DNA from: a virus
DNA: 21,972 nucleotides
IMG/VR virus record: IMGVR_UViG_3300037200_000069
Location: 1 to 21,972 of that record
Reading direction: 5' to 3' (one strand)
Under the pieces are notes generated by a model. That model saw only the letters and a program-made list of their open reading frames with translations, ran no database searches and was not told the DNA's origin. Of the stretch, positions 7,653 to 15,540 are shown one piece after another. Both the position numbers and the translations under genes were made by a program. Position 1 is the stretch's first letter. Every line of letters begins with the position of its first letter.

Positions 7653-8891
7653 TTATGCTCCCACCAGCGCGACCGCGCCGCGATCTTGATAGAGGTTTCC
7701 GAAGCCGCCCAGCGAGTCCATTCGATTGCCTCGCAGCGACCTTACAGGATCCCAGAAGGTGACCTTGCGGATGGACAGGCCCGTATCGGGGTCTTGCATT
7801 ACTCCAGACTTTTCCACCGCCGTCGGATGATACAGCTTCGTTCCGACCAGAGCGAAAGCCTCGCGGCTCAATCCGAGAGCCACCGTACCTGATTTTCCGC
7901 TCGGCGACGCGGTTCCAGGCCAGAGAGTCAACGCAGCGCCGTTGGCCGGCAGAGCGTCGACGTTCTGATACTGCGAACCAGGGCCATAGATCGGCGGAAG
8001 GAAGTTGATCGTATCCGCTCCGCCACCGGCTGCGGTAAGCGCCTGAGTGATAACGAAAGTGCGCACAGTCAGCGGTCCGGCGGTGCGGCGCGTCATTGCG
8101 TTGACCCGGTTCACGTTGGCGATCGAGAACTTGTCTCCCACCGCAACCGTATCCCCGGCGGTGAAGGTAACAATCATCGAGGTTCCGCTCTGAGCCGCTC
8201 CATTGACCGTGACTGCGCCAGCCCACGTTCCCGCAGTCTGCGCGTAGAGAGACTGAGATTCAAAGAACTCGAAGCCAGCCAGTTCTCCGATGTATCCCTT
8301 TTTCCACATCCGCGTGATTTCATCGCCCGGATGAAAGATGGTGGTGATGTTGGTTCCCAGAGTCGTCATCATGCTTGACGAGGTAATCATGCAGAGCTTG
8401 GTTGCGCTGCAAGCCGCCTCAAGGAGCTTCTGACGGGCCTGGTAATAGGTCTGCACGCTGGTGGGATCGGTTCCCAAAGCGCCTACAACCATGCTGGTGT
8501 TGTTTTTCGCGAATGAGGCGCAGCGCGAATCCCATTCCTGAGCCATCGCGGCGGCGGCGGGTTCGAAGTAGTTCTCCTCAAGCTCCTTCTCCGACCGCTC
8601 CAACTTGAGAGCCGTATCGAAGTCATCCCATTCAAAGGAAATCTGTACCCATTGGTCAAGGGTGACGGGAGTTTGCAGGCGGTTGATGCCCTGGGGCTGA
8701 TAACCCATGCCATCGGCGGGGATGTAGAGCTGAGGGAACTTCTTGTAAACGGTGGTTCCGTAGGCCATTTCCTTTTCGAATTCAGGCTGTACGGTGCGGT
8801 CGAAGTAGTCGGCGACTACGAGCTTATTCAGCATGAGGCGCAGAACCTTCGCACAGACTAGCGTTGTATTTGTGAAATTGTTCACTGCCAT
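7653..8891 (-). CDS. major capsid (coat) protein, P22 gp5-like
   Basis: 412 residues, close to the 430 of P22 coat. Family-typical features are an N-terminal AVNNFTNTTLVCAKVLRLM, the VQPEFEKEMAYGTTVYKKFP and WVQISFEWDDFDTALKLER strands/helices (E-loop and P-domain region of the HK97 fold), and a helix SEKELEENYFEPAAAAMAQE. An inserted strand-rich segment (TAGDTVAVGDKFSIANVNRV) lies near residues 220-290, where P22-type coats carry an extra domain. The last part has GLSREAFALVGTKLY and 'GLSIRKVTFWDPV', also family-typical. The scaffold gene lies immediately upstream and the portal before that, the canonical order. ATG start with GGAG embedded in the scaffold stop region. Expected to form the icosahedral shell. 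Confidence 0.92.
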   Translation of the reverse strand: MAVNNFTNTTLVCAKVLRLMLNKLVVADYFDRTVQPEFEKEMAYGTTVYKKFPQLYIPADGMGYQPQGINRLQTPVTLDQWVQISFEWDDFDTALKLERSEKELEENYFEPAAAAMAQEWDSRCASFAKNNTSMVVGALGTDPTSVQTYYQARQKLLEAACSATKLCMITSSSMMTTLGTNITTIFHPGDEITRMWKKGYIGELAGFEFFESQSLYAQTAGTWAGAVTVNGAAQSGTSMIVTFTAGDTVAVGDKFSIANVNRVNAMTRRTAGPLTVRTFVITQALTAAGGGADTINFLPPIYGPGSQYQNVDALPANGAALTLWPGTASPSGKSGTVALGLSREAFALVGTKLYHPTAVEKSGVMQDPDTGLSIRKVTFWDPVRSLRGNRMDSLGGFGNLYQDRGAVALVGA

Positions 8892-8894
8892 CGG

Positions 8895-9902
8895 TTATGC
8901 TCCTCTGCGGGCGCGTATCTCCTTGGCATTCTCCGCTCTCATGTATTCGCGGAAAGCCCGGTTATCGCCCTTCTCAAGTGCGGAAATCGCTCGCTGCGAC
9001 TCATCCATCGGACCGGCTCCCCGGTTGCCGATTTCAATAGGCGGCGGCGGTGCGCTTTCGGGGCCTCGTTTGGCAGGAATCTTGGGTTCCGGCTTGGAGA
9101 ACTGACCATTAGCGTCTCTGGCCACGGTTGTCTCTTTTGCTAGTTCCTCTTGGATGAGACTCTCGACCTTCGCAATGTACCGGATGGCCTTGCCGGGGTT
9201 TGTCTTCGCCATCTGCACGAACGATTCGCGGGCTTCCGCATCGCTGGCGATGGTGAAAACAAGGTCCGGCCAAACTTCCGATTCTGACACCATGACCTTG
9301 AGGGCCATCGGTATCTGTTGATCGTCAACAAACGCTTTTACGAAGGGCCTTGAAACCTCATCGAAGTTTTCATACCGGCTTTTCGCCTCGTTGACCTTGG
9401 CCTCGACAGCCTTCAACTGAGCCTGTTGCTGTTCCCGCTGACGCTCGGCCGCTAATTCCAGCCTGATTTCGTATCGAGCTTGAGCCTTGACGAATTCCTC
9501 ATAAGTCTTGAACTTGTGAGTTCCATCAGGGTTCTTGTCCTCGACAGTAGGCTCGCGATCACCTACTTGCGGTTGCTGAACAGGTTTCGGTTGTTCGGTA
9601 GCTGGCTTGGCCTTGAGCGCATCCAGTTCCGCCCTGAGCTGATTGCGCTCGGAAAGAATGTCCTGGAATCGCTTCTCGGTCTTCGGTTTGCCGGTACGCT
9701 CCTGCTGCTTTTGGGCTGGCGGGGCACCTGCGTCGGCCGTCGGCTCTTTCGCCGGGTCAGCGGTAGACGAATCCGCGGGAGGCGTCTTGTCTGGAATAGT
9801 ACCATGAAGCCGCCATTCGGCGTATTCCGGGGTTCCACTCGGGGGTAGCTCGATAGTAACATCTGCGGCTGACGGAGCCGCTACTGCCGTCTCTTCGCTC
9901 AT
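8895..9902 (-). CDS. capsid scaffolding protein
   Basis: 335 residues, highly charged, rich in Glu, Lys, Ala and Gln, with predicted long helices (RFQDILSERNQLRAELDALK; YEIRLELAAERQREQQQAQL) and few aromatics. The N-terminus is acidic and Pro/Ala-rich, and the C-terminus is basic (NRAFREYMRAENAKEIRARR), like the coat-binding end of P22-type scaffolds. Position between portal and coat is canonical. It would nucleate coat assembly around the portal and then leave the procapsid. Starts with ATGA overlapping the portal stop. No protease motif is visible. Confidence 0.88.
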   Translation of the reverse strand: MSEETAVAAPSAADVTIELPPSGTPEYAEWRLHGTIPDKTPPADSSTADPAKEPTADAGAPPAQKQQERTGKPKTEKRFQDILSERNQLRAELDALKAKPATEQPKPVQQPQVGDREPTVEDKNPDGTHKFKTYEEFVKAQARYEIRLELAAERQREQQQAQLKAVEAKVNEAKSRYENFDEVSRPFVKAFVDDQQIPMALKVMVSESEVWPDLVFTIASDAEARESFVQMAKTNPGKAIRYIAKVESLIQEELAKETTVARDANGQFSKPEPKIPAKRGPESAPPPPIEIGNRGAGPMDESQRAISALEKGDNRAFREYMRAENAKEIRARRGA

Positions 9903-12016
9903 TGGTTTCCTTCCGCCGGGGTGGCGAGTTGTTGCTGCGCGGCGTCCTGTGCGCTTTGCTGGCTCTGCGCAGCCGCCTGTTGCTGCTGCATATTGGCCTC
10001 GTGACCCTGCTGGTGGGCCTGAAGGGCTACATCGTGGGCCTGCTCATGGAACTGGGATTGCAATTCGTCGTAGGACTGCTGGCGCTCCTGAGCGCTTTGA
10101 GCCTTCGTCTGGATCTCGGCCACCGCAATCTTCGTCTCTCGGTCCATATTGGCCTCTGAGAGATTGGCCTGGTGTTCGATGTTGGCGAGTTGCATCTTCG
10201 CCTGCATCTCAACGACCTTGCCTTGCCGCTCGGCCATAAGTTTCTGCACCAGGCCGGTGAGTTGCTGAATCTGCTCGCCCTGCGCCTGGGACTGCTGATG
10301 CAGTTGCGCCATTTGCTGCTGTTGCTGCGCTGTGGCGTTCGGGGGAGAGAATATATCCGCCATCTGATCGCCCAGCGGACCCATCTGCTTCGACTTGATT
10401 CCCAGCGCCATGATTTGAGCGGCAGGAGATCCGGGAGCGGGAAGGTTTTGCAGGTTGCTCATCATCTGGCTCACAAACTCGCTGGCTTCTTCGCGCTGGG
10501 ATTCGTGCGAAGGACCGGCCGAGATGGTGACTTGGTAGCGACCTTCATCATCGGCAATCGGAAAGTGGTACTGGTGGTCGCCTTCAATCACAACCTCGTC
10601 TGTGTTGATCTTGACGAGCTGATGTTTGCCGTCAGCCTTCCGAACGGGCTTCGTGCCGGTACCCAAATCCGTCTCTGACAGCCATTCGTTCATAATTCTG
10701 CCGGTGAGTTTGATGGCTCTGTCGTAGGCGTCCACTAGATGGTAAGAGCCAATCGACTGCTCAGACTGAATCTTTTCAAGAGCCACCCCGGATTTCTGGT
10801 TCTGCCGCTGCGCCTGGGTGGGAAGAGCGTTGACTCCCATTGCGGATTGAATCGCGCGGCGGCAAATGTCGGTGCCGGTCGAGTATGCCTGGAAATCTGG
10901 AGTGAGTTGAACGCGCGTAGGGGCGGGAACAGGATTCCCTAAGGCATCGGTAACCATGTCGTACTGCGCGTAGGGATGATAAACCATGTTGATTTCATCC
11001 CACGTATCCTTGTCTGAACTAAACTGTCCTGACGCGCCGATCCATGTGGCCTTGGGGAGCTGCCCGCAATTCTCCAGCATGGAACTCATCACATAGGCCA
11101 GAGCCTTTTGCGGATCGCGGGCCAGGCTCACGAGAGAAATCAGCACCCGCACAGCATTGCCATCCCCGAAATCAACCCACAATTCCTTGCCGAACACCGG
11201 CACGATGGGAATATAAGGGCCTGGCTGGACAGCGCCCTTCTTGAGGATCTCGACCCCGTTGGTTACATACTGCTGAATCGTTCGCTGCCCAACGGCACGG
11301 CCTGATTCAGTTTTCTTCTGGCTGGTTCTTACTTCCCAATACGACGCGACGACAATGGAATCCCCATCCCACCAATCCCCTGAATCAGCCCCGAAGTCAT
11401 CCGCTGTGAAACTTGTCTTTTCGGCGTTTGGGTATTCTTCCCTGAAATCGTCCAGCGGGAGCTTTTCAAGTTCGAATGCCCACTTTATATCCGAGCCGTC
11501 AAGCTCTTTGTAATCCGGGTCGATCAGGACGGAATCAGGATTGTTGACCGGAAGGACGTTGATTTCCTGCTCGTCGGTCTTATCGGAAACGTAGAATCGG
11601 CTTACCTTCCAATAGCCGATATTCCGCTCGACAGCCCCTTGCAGGCCGTTGATATAGATCTGAGAAGCGTCGCATGCGTACTCAATCGCCCGGATGCGGT
11701 TCTCGCGATATTCCGCGAGTTTTTCGGTGGCATCGTCGCCGGCCGGGTCAACCTTGATGCCGCGCGGATTCTGCCGGGCTGTGTTGACTACCTGATTGAC
11801 GTACTGATTAAGCTCGTCAGGGCAAACCGTTGGTCTACCGGCCCGCTGCCTCTTGTCTTCCTCATCCCAGGGGTCGCCTGAGACGTAGCGCATGTTCTTC
11901 TTGCCCTCTTCACGATTGCGCCGCCATTTGTCCATGCCATAGCGGTAGCGTTGGCGTATTTTCTTGAGCAGCGCCTCGTTGCCGGTGCCGAGATCAATAT
12001 CCCTCTGCTCAGGCAT
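9899..12016 (-). CDS. portal protein, P22 gp1-like
   Basis: 705 residues, near the 725 of P22 portal. The start has LLKKIRQRYRYGMDKWRRNR and MRYVSGDPWDEEDKRQRAGR, then CPDELNQYVNQVVNTARQNP, all typical of the P22 portal family. The middle carries FYVSDKTDEQEINVLPVNNP, PYIPIVPVFGKELWVDFGDG and the channel helix region SVALEKI-like (KSGVALEKIQSEQSIGSYHL). From about residue 560 to the end the protein is extremely Gln-rich and helical, matching the C-terminal barrel of P22 portal, which extends into the head and acts in DNA-amount sensing. It forms the 12-subunit ring through which TerL packs DNA. Eight-base overlap with the gene before and ATGA with the scaffold after. Confidence 0.92.
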   Translation of the reverse strand: MPEQRDIDLGTGNEALLKKIRQRYRYGMDKWRRNREEGKKNMRYVSGDPWDEEDKRQRAGRPTVCPDELNQYVNQVVNTARQNPRGIKVDPAGDDATEKLAEYRENRIRAIEYACDASQIYINGLQGAVERNIGYWKVSRFYVSDKTDEQEINVLPVNNPDSVLIDPDYKELDGSDIKWAFELEKLPLDDFREEYPNAEKTSFTADDFGADSGDWWDGDSIVVASYWEVRTSQKKTESGRAVGQRTIQQYVTNGVEILKKGAVQPGPYIPIVPVFGKELWVDFGDGNAVRVLISLVSLARDPQKALAYVMSSMLENCGQLPKATWIGASGQFSSDKDTWDEINMVYHPYAQYDMVTDALGNPVPAPTRVQLTPDFQAYSTGTDICRRAIQSAMGVNALPTQAQRQNQKSGVALEKIQSEQSIGSYHLVDAYDRAIKLTGRIMNEWLSETDLGTGTKPVRKADGKHQLVKINTDEVVIEGDHQYHFPIADDEGRYQVTISAGPSHESQREEASEFVSQMMSNLQNLPAPGSPAAQIMALGIKSKQMGPLGDQMADIFSPPNATAQQQQQMAQLHQQSQAQGEQIQQLTGLVQKLMAERQGKVVEMQAKMQLANIEHQANLSEANMDRETKIAVAEIQTKAQSAQERQQSYDELQSQFHEQAHDVALQAHQQGHEANMQQQQAAAQSQQSAQDAAQQQLATPAEGNQ

Positions 12017-12521
12017 TGGCTCTCAGCGACGTTGGGCAGCCAGGACAGATCTCAACGGGAGGATCGGCAGTGAAATCGTATACCCATCCGGCGCGGCGGG
12101 CCTTGAGAATCGCGGCTATTTTTGTCTCTTCGCCTACCGCATGGAATTGCGCGGTAAATGTGCATTTCGCGCAAACTAAAGTGAGGGTGAGCTTGGCTAG
12201 CGAATTGGCGACTGCGTTTTCAGCGTCAAGGATAGCTTCCGGCTTGTGGAAGTGCTCCAGTTGCCCATCCTTGCCCATTGTGGGCAATTGCTCGTGTTCT
12301 GCCCTAACCCCGGCCCGCGCAATGTAAATGTCGAGCGGATAAGGGATGAAGCGCAACTTTGGGCGCACAGTGTCGTAGATGATCTGTCTGAGATGAGGAG
12401 GGGCACTGGCAAGTTTGTTCTCCAGATCGCGGTGATCGATGATTTTACACGCAAGCCTCGCCAACACGCGCCGCGCCATATCTTCGTTGCCTTGCAGTGC
12501 CTTCAGATCATCGATTAGCAA
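12009..12521 (-). CDS. unknown protein with C-terminal CxxC pairs
   Basis: 170 residues. The first ~70 contain charged helices and HLRQIIYDTVRPKLRFIPYP, followed by LDIYIARAG. In the C-terminal part, VCAKCTFTAQF and EICPGCPTSL supply two Cys pairs about 40 residues apart, suggesting a zinc-ribbon. The start is TTG (12519-12521); TAGGAG five bases before it is a good ribosome site, better than anything before the internal ATG at residue 15. It overlaps the portal gene by eight bases. A role alongside terminase or portal is possible but there is no direct evidence. Confidence 0.72.
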   Translation of the reverse strand: MLIDDLKALQGNEDMARRVLARLACKIIDHRDLENKLASAPPHLRQIIYDTVRPKLRFIPYPLDIYIARAGVRAEHEQLPTMGKDGQLEHFHKPEAILDAENAVANSLAKLTLTLVCAKCTFTAQFHAVGEETKIAAILKARRAGWVYDFTADPPVEICPGCPTSLRANA

Positions 12522-12651
12522 CGCCGCTCCTATCGCCCGACGACAATGTTCGCGGGGAAGCGTAGACAGGTCTGGGCAACGTGGGAGGATGCCACGCCGG
12601 GGCTTGAGGCAGCCTTTGCAGCATCGTTGCGATCTTAGGCGCGGTCCACAT
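12508..12651 (-). CDS. short coupled reading frame, 47 residues, unknown
   Basis: This reading frame fills an otherwise empty 130-base gap. It starts with TGATG sharing one base with the stop of the gene before it and ends 14 bases inside the next gene. The protein begins MWTAPKIATMLQRLPQAPAW, is Pro-rich in the middle (HPPTLPRPVY) and basic. The exact coupling at the start, of the same kind used throughout this operon, is the main support. No family is recognised, and it may be untranslated. Confidence 0.45.
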   Translation of the reverse strand: MWTAPKIATMLQRLPQAPAWHPPTLPRPVYASPRTLSSGDRSGVANR

Positions 12652-12899
12652 CAGCCCTCGTCCTCCTCCGGCTCATCGGCTTCACCACGCTCTGGAATGC
12701 TGAGGTGATTCGCGATGTGTGCCAGCATCTCGTGGCCTTCGTCCGGCCCGAAGACGTGCTTCTCGGGCTCCTGGTAGGCCATACTCATGCCCATCTTCGA
12801 ACTGTGCTGAGGCATTTCTTTCATGTGGTGCGTGACCATGTGGCCGCCATTCTCGGCAGGCTCAATCTCCATGCGGCGGATTGCTCTCTTATTGTCCAT
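12651..12899 (-). CDS. small His/Met-rich phage protein
   Basis: 82 residues with IEPAENGGHMVTHHMKEMPQ and a Met/His/Ser-rich stretch. A 'PEKHVFGPDEGHEMLAHIAN' element follows, then an acidic tail (ADEPEEDEG). Small proteins with 'pAeNGGh.V.H' and 'e.hvFg..e..e.laHia.HL' patterns are frequent between terminase and portal or coat genes of podoviruses; their function is not established. The ATG is preceded by GAGGAG, an excellent ribosome site. It is followed by the 47-residue frame with a one-base overlap. Confidence 0.8.
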   Translation of the reverse strand: MDNKRAIRRMEIEPAENGGHMVTHHMKEMPQHSSKMGMSMAYQEPEKHVFGPDEGHEMLAHIANHLSIPERGEADEPEEDEG

Positions 12900-12914
12900 T
12901 ACGCTCCTCGTTTT

Positions 12915-13271
12915 TCATTGTCCACTCTCGCAAGTCACATCGATTTTGTCGCCAGAAGTCCCGGCTACATACCACAGCGTCAGATTCGCGTTTGGCGGTC
13001 CCGAAGTTCCAGATTGAGGCGCGTCGTAGAACGAAGTGCCTGGAACCAGCAGCATACCGCGCACAGTCGAGGTCGATTTGTCGCCTATTCTCATCGTGTG
13101 CGTTGCATTGTTCTGAAACACCACCCAGCGGCAAATAAACTGCGCGCCAGATGGAATGATCGGCGTGTTGCCGGATGCGCCGATGGTGACCTGAAAGGTC
13201 TGAACGTCGGCAAACGCAGGGATTGCGAGGAATATGAGGGTGAACGCAGCGATGCGCAGGATACGCTTCAT
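12915..13271 (-). CDS. small secreted-type virion-region protein
   Basis: 118 residues. The N-terminus MKRILRIAAFTLIFLAIPAF with ADV after it is a clear signal peptide (basic start, hydrophobic core, AFA-type cleavage near residue 21). The mature part is a small beta domain: FICRWVVFQNNATHTMRIGD, then STSTVRGMLLVPGTSFYDAP and LTLWYVAGTSGDKIDVTCES. The 'm.iGD..vs.trG..l..g......' plus 'yvaGt.gDkidV' pattern is familiar from small phage structural proteins that normally lack a signal. Starts in ATGA overlap with the previous gene. Two Cys remain in the mature part and could form a disulfide after export. A secreted or membrane-exclusion role is an alternative. Confidence 0.75.
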   Translation of the reverse strand: MKRILRIAAFTLIFLAIPAFADVQTFQVTIGASGNTPIIPSGAQFICRWVVFQNNATHTMRIGDKSTSTVRGMLLVPGTSFYDAPQSGTSGPPNANLTLWYVAGTSGDKIDVTCESGQ

Positions 13272-13468
13272 TTGCCGAGCACCGCGTCTGCCTTGCGCCT
13301 GACAGTGGCAGCCTGAGATGCCGAAAGAGTGCCACGCTTAACGCCCTGCGTGGCACGAGCCTTCGCATTGGCGGCGTGAGCACGGTCCTCGACTGGGAAG
13401 CGCCGGCCTGGTAGCGCGAACTTGCCCTCAGGGATTGACTTGCGGGCTGCGGTTGTCAGTTTTGCCAC
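13268..13468 (-). CDS. small basic protein, DUF6582-like
   Basis: 66 residues, strongly basic. The sequence KLTTAARKSIPEGKFALPGR followed by RFPVEDRAHAANAKARATQG has the 'lt...R..ip...FalPg...yPi.D..HA.nA.aRa' pattern of a family of small phage proteins that I recall as DUF6582, with no known function. The frame starts with GTG; GGAGGAG lies just before it, inside the end of the previous gene, giving a 13-base overlap. It ends ATGA with the secreted-type gene. Confidence 0.78.
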   Translation of the reverse strand: MAKLTTAARKSIPEGKFALPGRRFPVEDRAHAANAKARATQGVKRGTLSASQAATVRRKADAVLGK

Positions 13469-13848
13469 GACTCCTCCGAACTGCCGAACAAACTTTTAGG
13501 CCCAGGCAGCATATCTGCGCATTGACGAAAGACCTTGCGTGCGGCTGGCGAATTTAGTTCTGACATTCCCTGCCTAAAAACAGGAAGAAATGAAGTAAAT
13601 AAGTTGCTGAGCATTTCCTCATGTCCCTGCGTTGGTAGACTTTCCCATTTCTCGCGTCCGATGCCAGTCATGCGCCAGGAGAGGCCACTCACATTTTGTT
13701 CTGGCCGCATGTCCTCAGCGAAGCCAACCCGCATGGCGAAGAATGGAGCGTCTTCTGGCCCCCGCGTTCCCAACTGCCTGCGGAATTGACACAGAATGCC
13801 TCGCGGCGGTCGCCGATCCTCATAACTAATCCATCCGTCCATGCTCAT
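13456..13848 (-). CDS. unknown phage protein beginning MSMDGWISYEDRRPP
   Basis: About 130 residues. The start WISYEDRRPPRGILCQFRR resembles the opening of small phage proteins of the DUF551 kind ('W.s..d..P..g..v'), but the similarity is short. The rest has EDAPFFAMRVGFAEDM, a SWRMTGIGREKWE element, and a helix NLFTSFLPVFRQGM. I place the start at ATG 13846-13848, which shares one base with the previous stop (TGATG). GAGAGG also sits well before a second in-frame ATG at 13842, and a GTG at 13851 is possible. Function unknown. Confidence 0.65.
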   Translation of the reverse strand: MSMDGWISYEDRRPPRGILCQFRRQLGTRGPEDAPFFAMRVGFAEDMRPEQNVSGLSWRMTGIGREKWESLPTQGHEEMLSNLFTSFLPVFRQGMSELNSPAARKVFRQCADMLPGPKSLFGSSEESWQN

Positions 13849-14054
13849 CACCTCTCTAAAACCAGCCGTAACCGATAAATCTTTGTTGCTTGAACCGGAT
13901 CAAATACCTCCGAGTATTCAGCTATCAGCGGTTTTCCCAGCTTCTGCTGCTTCTCGAAAGCATCCTTCACGGCTTTGGCAAACTCACTCCGGCCTTCCAT
14001 AGCCAGATCAACATATTTATCGCTGGGAACCGTTATTTCTTGCGCAATCTTCAT
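13848..14054 (-). CDS. small unknown protein next to TerL
   Basis: 68 residues, charged, with EFAKAVKDAFEKQQKLGKPL as a likely helix and a C-terminal strand pair ending KIYRLRLVLER. The ATG lies one base after the TerL stop. It couples to the next gene through TGATG. It has no recognised family. Its place directly behind TerL suggests a packaging or head accessory role, which is inference. Confidence 0.68.
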   Translation of the reverse strand: MKIAQEITVPSDKYVDLAMEGRSEFAKAVKDAFEKQQKLGKPLIAEYSEVFDPVQATKIYRLRLVLER

Positions 14055-14055
14055 C

Positions 14056-15540
14056 TCACCCCCATGCCGATAATACTCGCCTCGGCTCCTGCTGTCGCCT
14101 CTTCATAGGTTCAACAATCATCTGGTCAATGCGGCTTTCAAGGTACCGCGTGGCATCCATGAGATGATCGTTCTGCTTCACTACATGGCCCTTTTCGTCG
14201 CGCCTGTACAACCTGAATTCCTCCAGCCACTTGGTCATTGAGCGAAACACGCGCATTTGGCCCGTGGACATACGATTCCAACACGTATATAGCCCAGATT
14301 CGACCCCATTGTCAGCGACGCTGAGTTTCAAGCCCTGCTGCTGGTAATCGTTAAGCAGCTGCTCTCCATCTTTCTGGCTTCGCCCTCGACTGGCTGGGTC
14401 AATGAAGCCTGGAATCCACGCCCCAGGGGCCTTGAATGCGTGAGCGTGTACGCTGGGTTCTACTTCGCCACGCTTGTACTCGTGAACCAAATAGAGCGTA
14501 GTCGTCTGCCGATCGTAGGCACCCCAGATCCCCGCTGTGAAGTTCCACCCAACATCCATGCCATACCCGCGCGGCCAATGAGGGGGAATTTGGAACGGGT
14601 CAACTAGAACGTCAGATTCGGGAACGGGATAGATTGCTCCCGCCCCCAGCTGAGGAACACCCTTTGAACGGGCATCGCGCTGGTATGGAGGAATGCTGGA
14701 TAGGAGATCGCGCTTGGCTTCGGGAGAGAGGTGGGGGGCATCGTCCCATGTCGCCATTACAACAAATTTGGTTCCATCCGCTCTTTCGGCAAGTTGTCCA
14801 CCCGGCAGAAACTGCAACACTACGTCGCTCATGCCTAAAAGGGGGGTAAACGTGAGCAGCATCAGGCCATTGTTAGTCATCGTGCGCATCAGAGCTTCGG
14901 TGTAGACATTGAGCGGTGGCTCCTCGTCAAACCAGATTCCGTCGCGCTCTGTGCCCTGGAAACTCTCCGGCCCTTGCTCATACGATTTGAATGTGCATTG
15001 CGATTCCCCGCCGCTCGTATGCCTGACCCAGAGCGTATCAACCGCGTCAGCCAATCCGGCCCGTCTGCTGTAATGCGCGATTGCGTCTCCTGGGATTAAG
15101 CCAGTTCCTACATTAAGAATTGGCCCCATGAGCTTGGCTTGGATAATATCCCGAGCTGTAAGGTTGGTATCGCCGGCCGCCCACCAGGAAACAGGTTTAT
15201 TAAACCTGCGCCCCTCCCACCAATCAGGATACTGGCCCGTCAGATGCAAAGCGGTCTCGTAGCCACCAACGCCTTCTGTTTTCCCAACTCGGTTAGCGGC
15301 CAACATCAGGCGTTCTCTATAGCGGGCACCAGCTCGAAAGAATTCGCAATGCTTAACGTAAAGCTCACGCCGAAGCGGGCCATCTTCAGGATAGTAATTA
15401 GCCAACTTGCGTCTACTTTGCCGCCTCGCCTGCTCCTGCCGGAGTTCCTTGATCTGCTCCAACAGCGTCAACCTGCGCCGCAAGTCCGAGGTCGCAGACA
15501 AGTTCGTTGACTCTCCGCTCAAGATCATCGTCTGACACAT
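14056..15540 (-). CDS. terminase large subunit (TerL), P22-type virion system
   Basis: 494 residues from the first ATG. The ATPase domain has Walker A AANRVGKT (81-88; Lys87, Thr88), Walker B GIWFDEE (201-207), and a coupling strand LLTFTPLLG (228-236). The nuclease domain has GMDVGW (Asp329), FIDPASRG (Asp381) and NDHLMDATRY (Asp458/462), the usual acidic residues for cutting concatemers. The stretch RKLANYYPEDGP through KHCEFFRAGARYRERLML and YPDWWEGRRF is strongly family-typical. TerL powers packaging through the portal. The first 128 bases overlap the end of TerS; the ATG at residue 5 or TTG codons near residues 24-27 would shorten the overlap, but residues from about 27 on look authentic, so a long overlap is real. 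Confidence 0.92.
   Translation of the reverse strand: MCQTMILSGESTNLSATSDLRRRLTLLEQIKELRQEQARRQSRRKLANYYPEDGPLRRELYVKHCEFFRAGARYRERLMLAANRVGKTEGVGGYETALHLTGQYPDWWEGRRFNKPVSWWAAGDTNLTARDIIQAKLMGPILNVGTGLIPGDAIAHYSRRAGLADAVDTLWVRHTSGGESQCTFKSYEQGPESFQGTERDGIWFDEEPPLNVYTEALMRTMTNNGLMLLTFTPLLGMSDVVLQFLPGGQLAERADGTKFVVMATWDDAPHLSPEAKRDLLSSIPPYQRDARSKGVPQLGAGAIYPVPESDVLVDPFQIPPHWPRGYGMDVGWNFTAGIWGAYDRQTTTLYLVHEYKRGEVEPSVHAHAFKAPGAWIPGFIDPASRGRSQKDGEQLLNDYQQQGLKLSVADNGVESGLYTCWNRMSTGQMRVFRSMTKWLEEFRLYRRDEKGHVVKQNDHLMDATRYLESRIDQMIVEPMKRRQQEPRRVLSAWG

Noticed and set aside
7276-8226. 316-codon open frame on the minus strand across the coat and head-protein genes
   Set aside because: A different frame of two convincing genes; composition is Arg/Ser/Gly-rich as expected for a shadow of GC-rich coding DNA.
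10172-10678. 168-codon Leu-rich plus-strand frame
   Set aside because: Leu repeats are the complement of the Gln codons of the portal C-terminus; a shadow.
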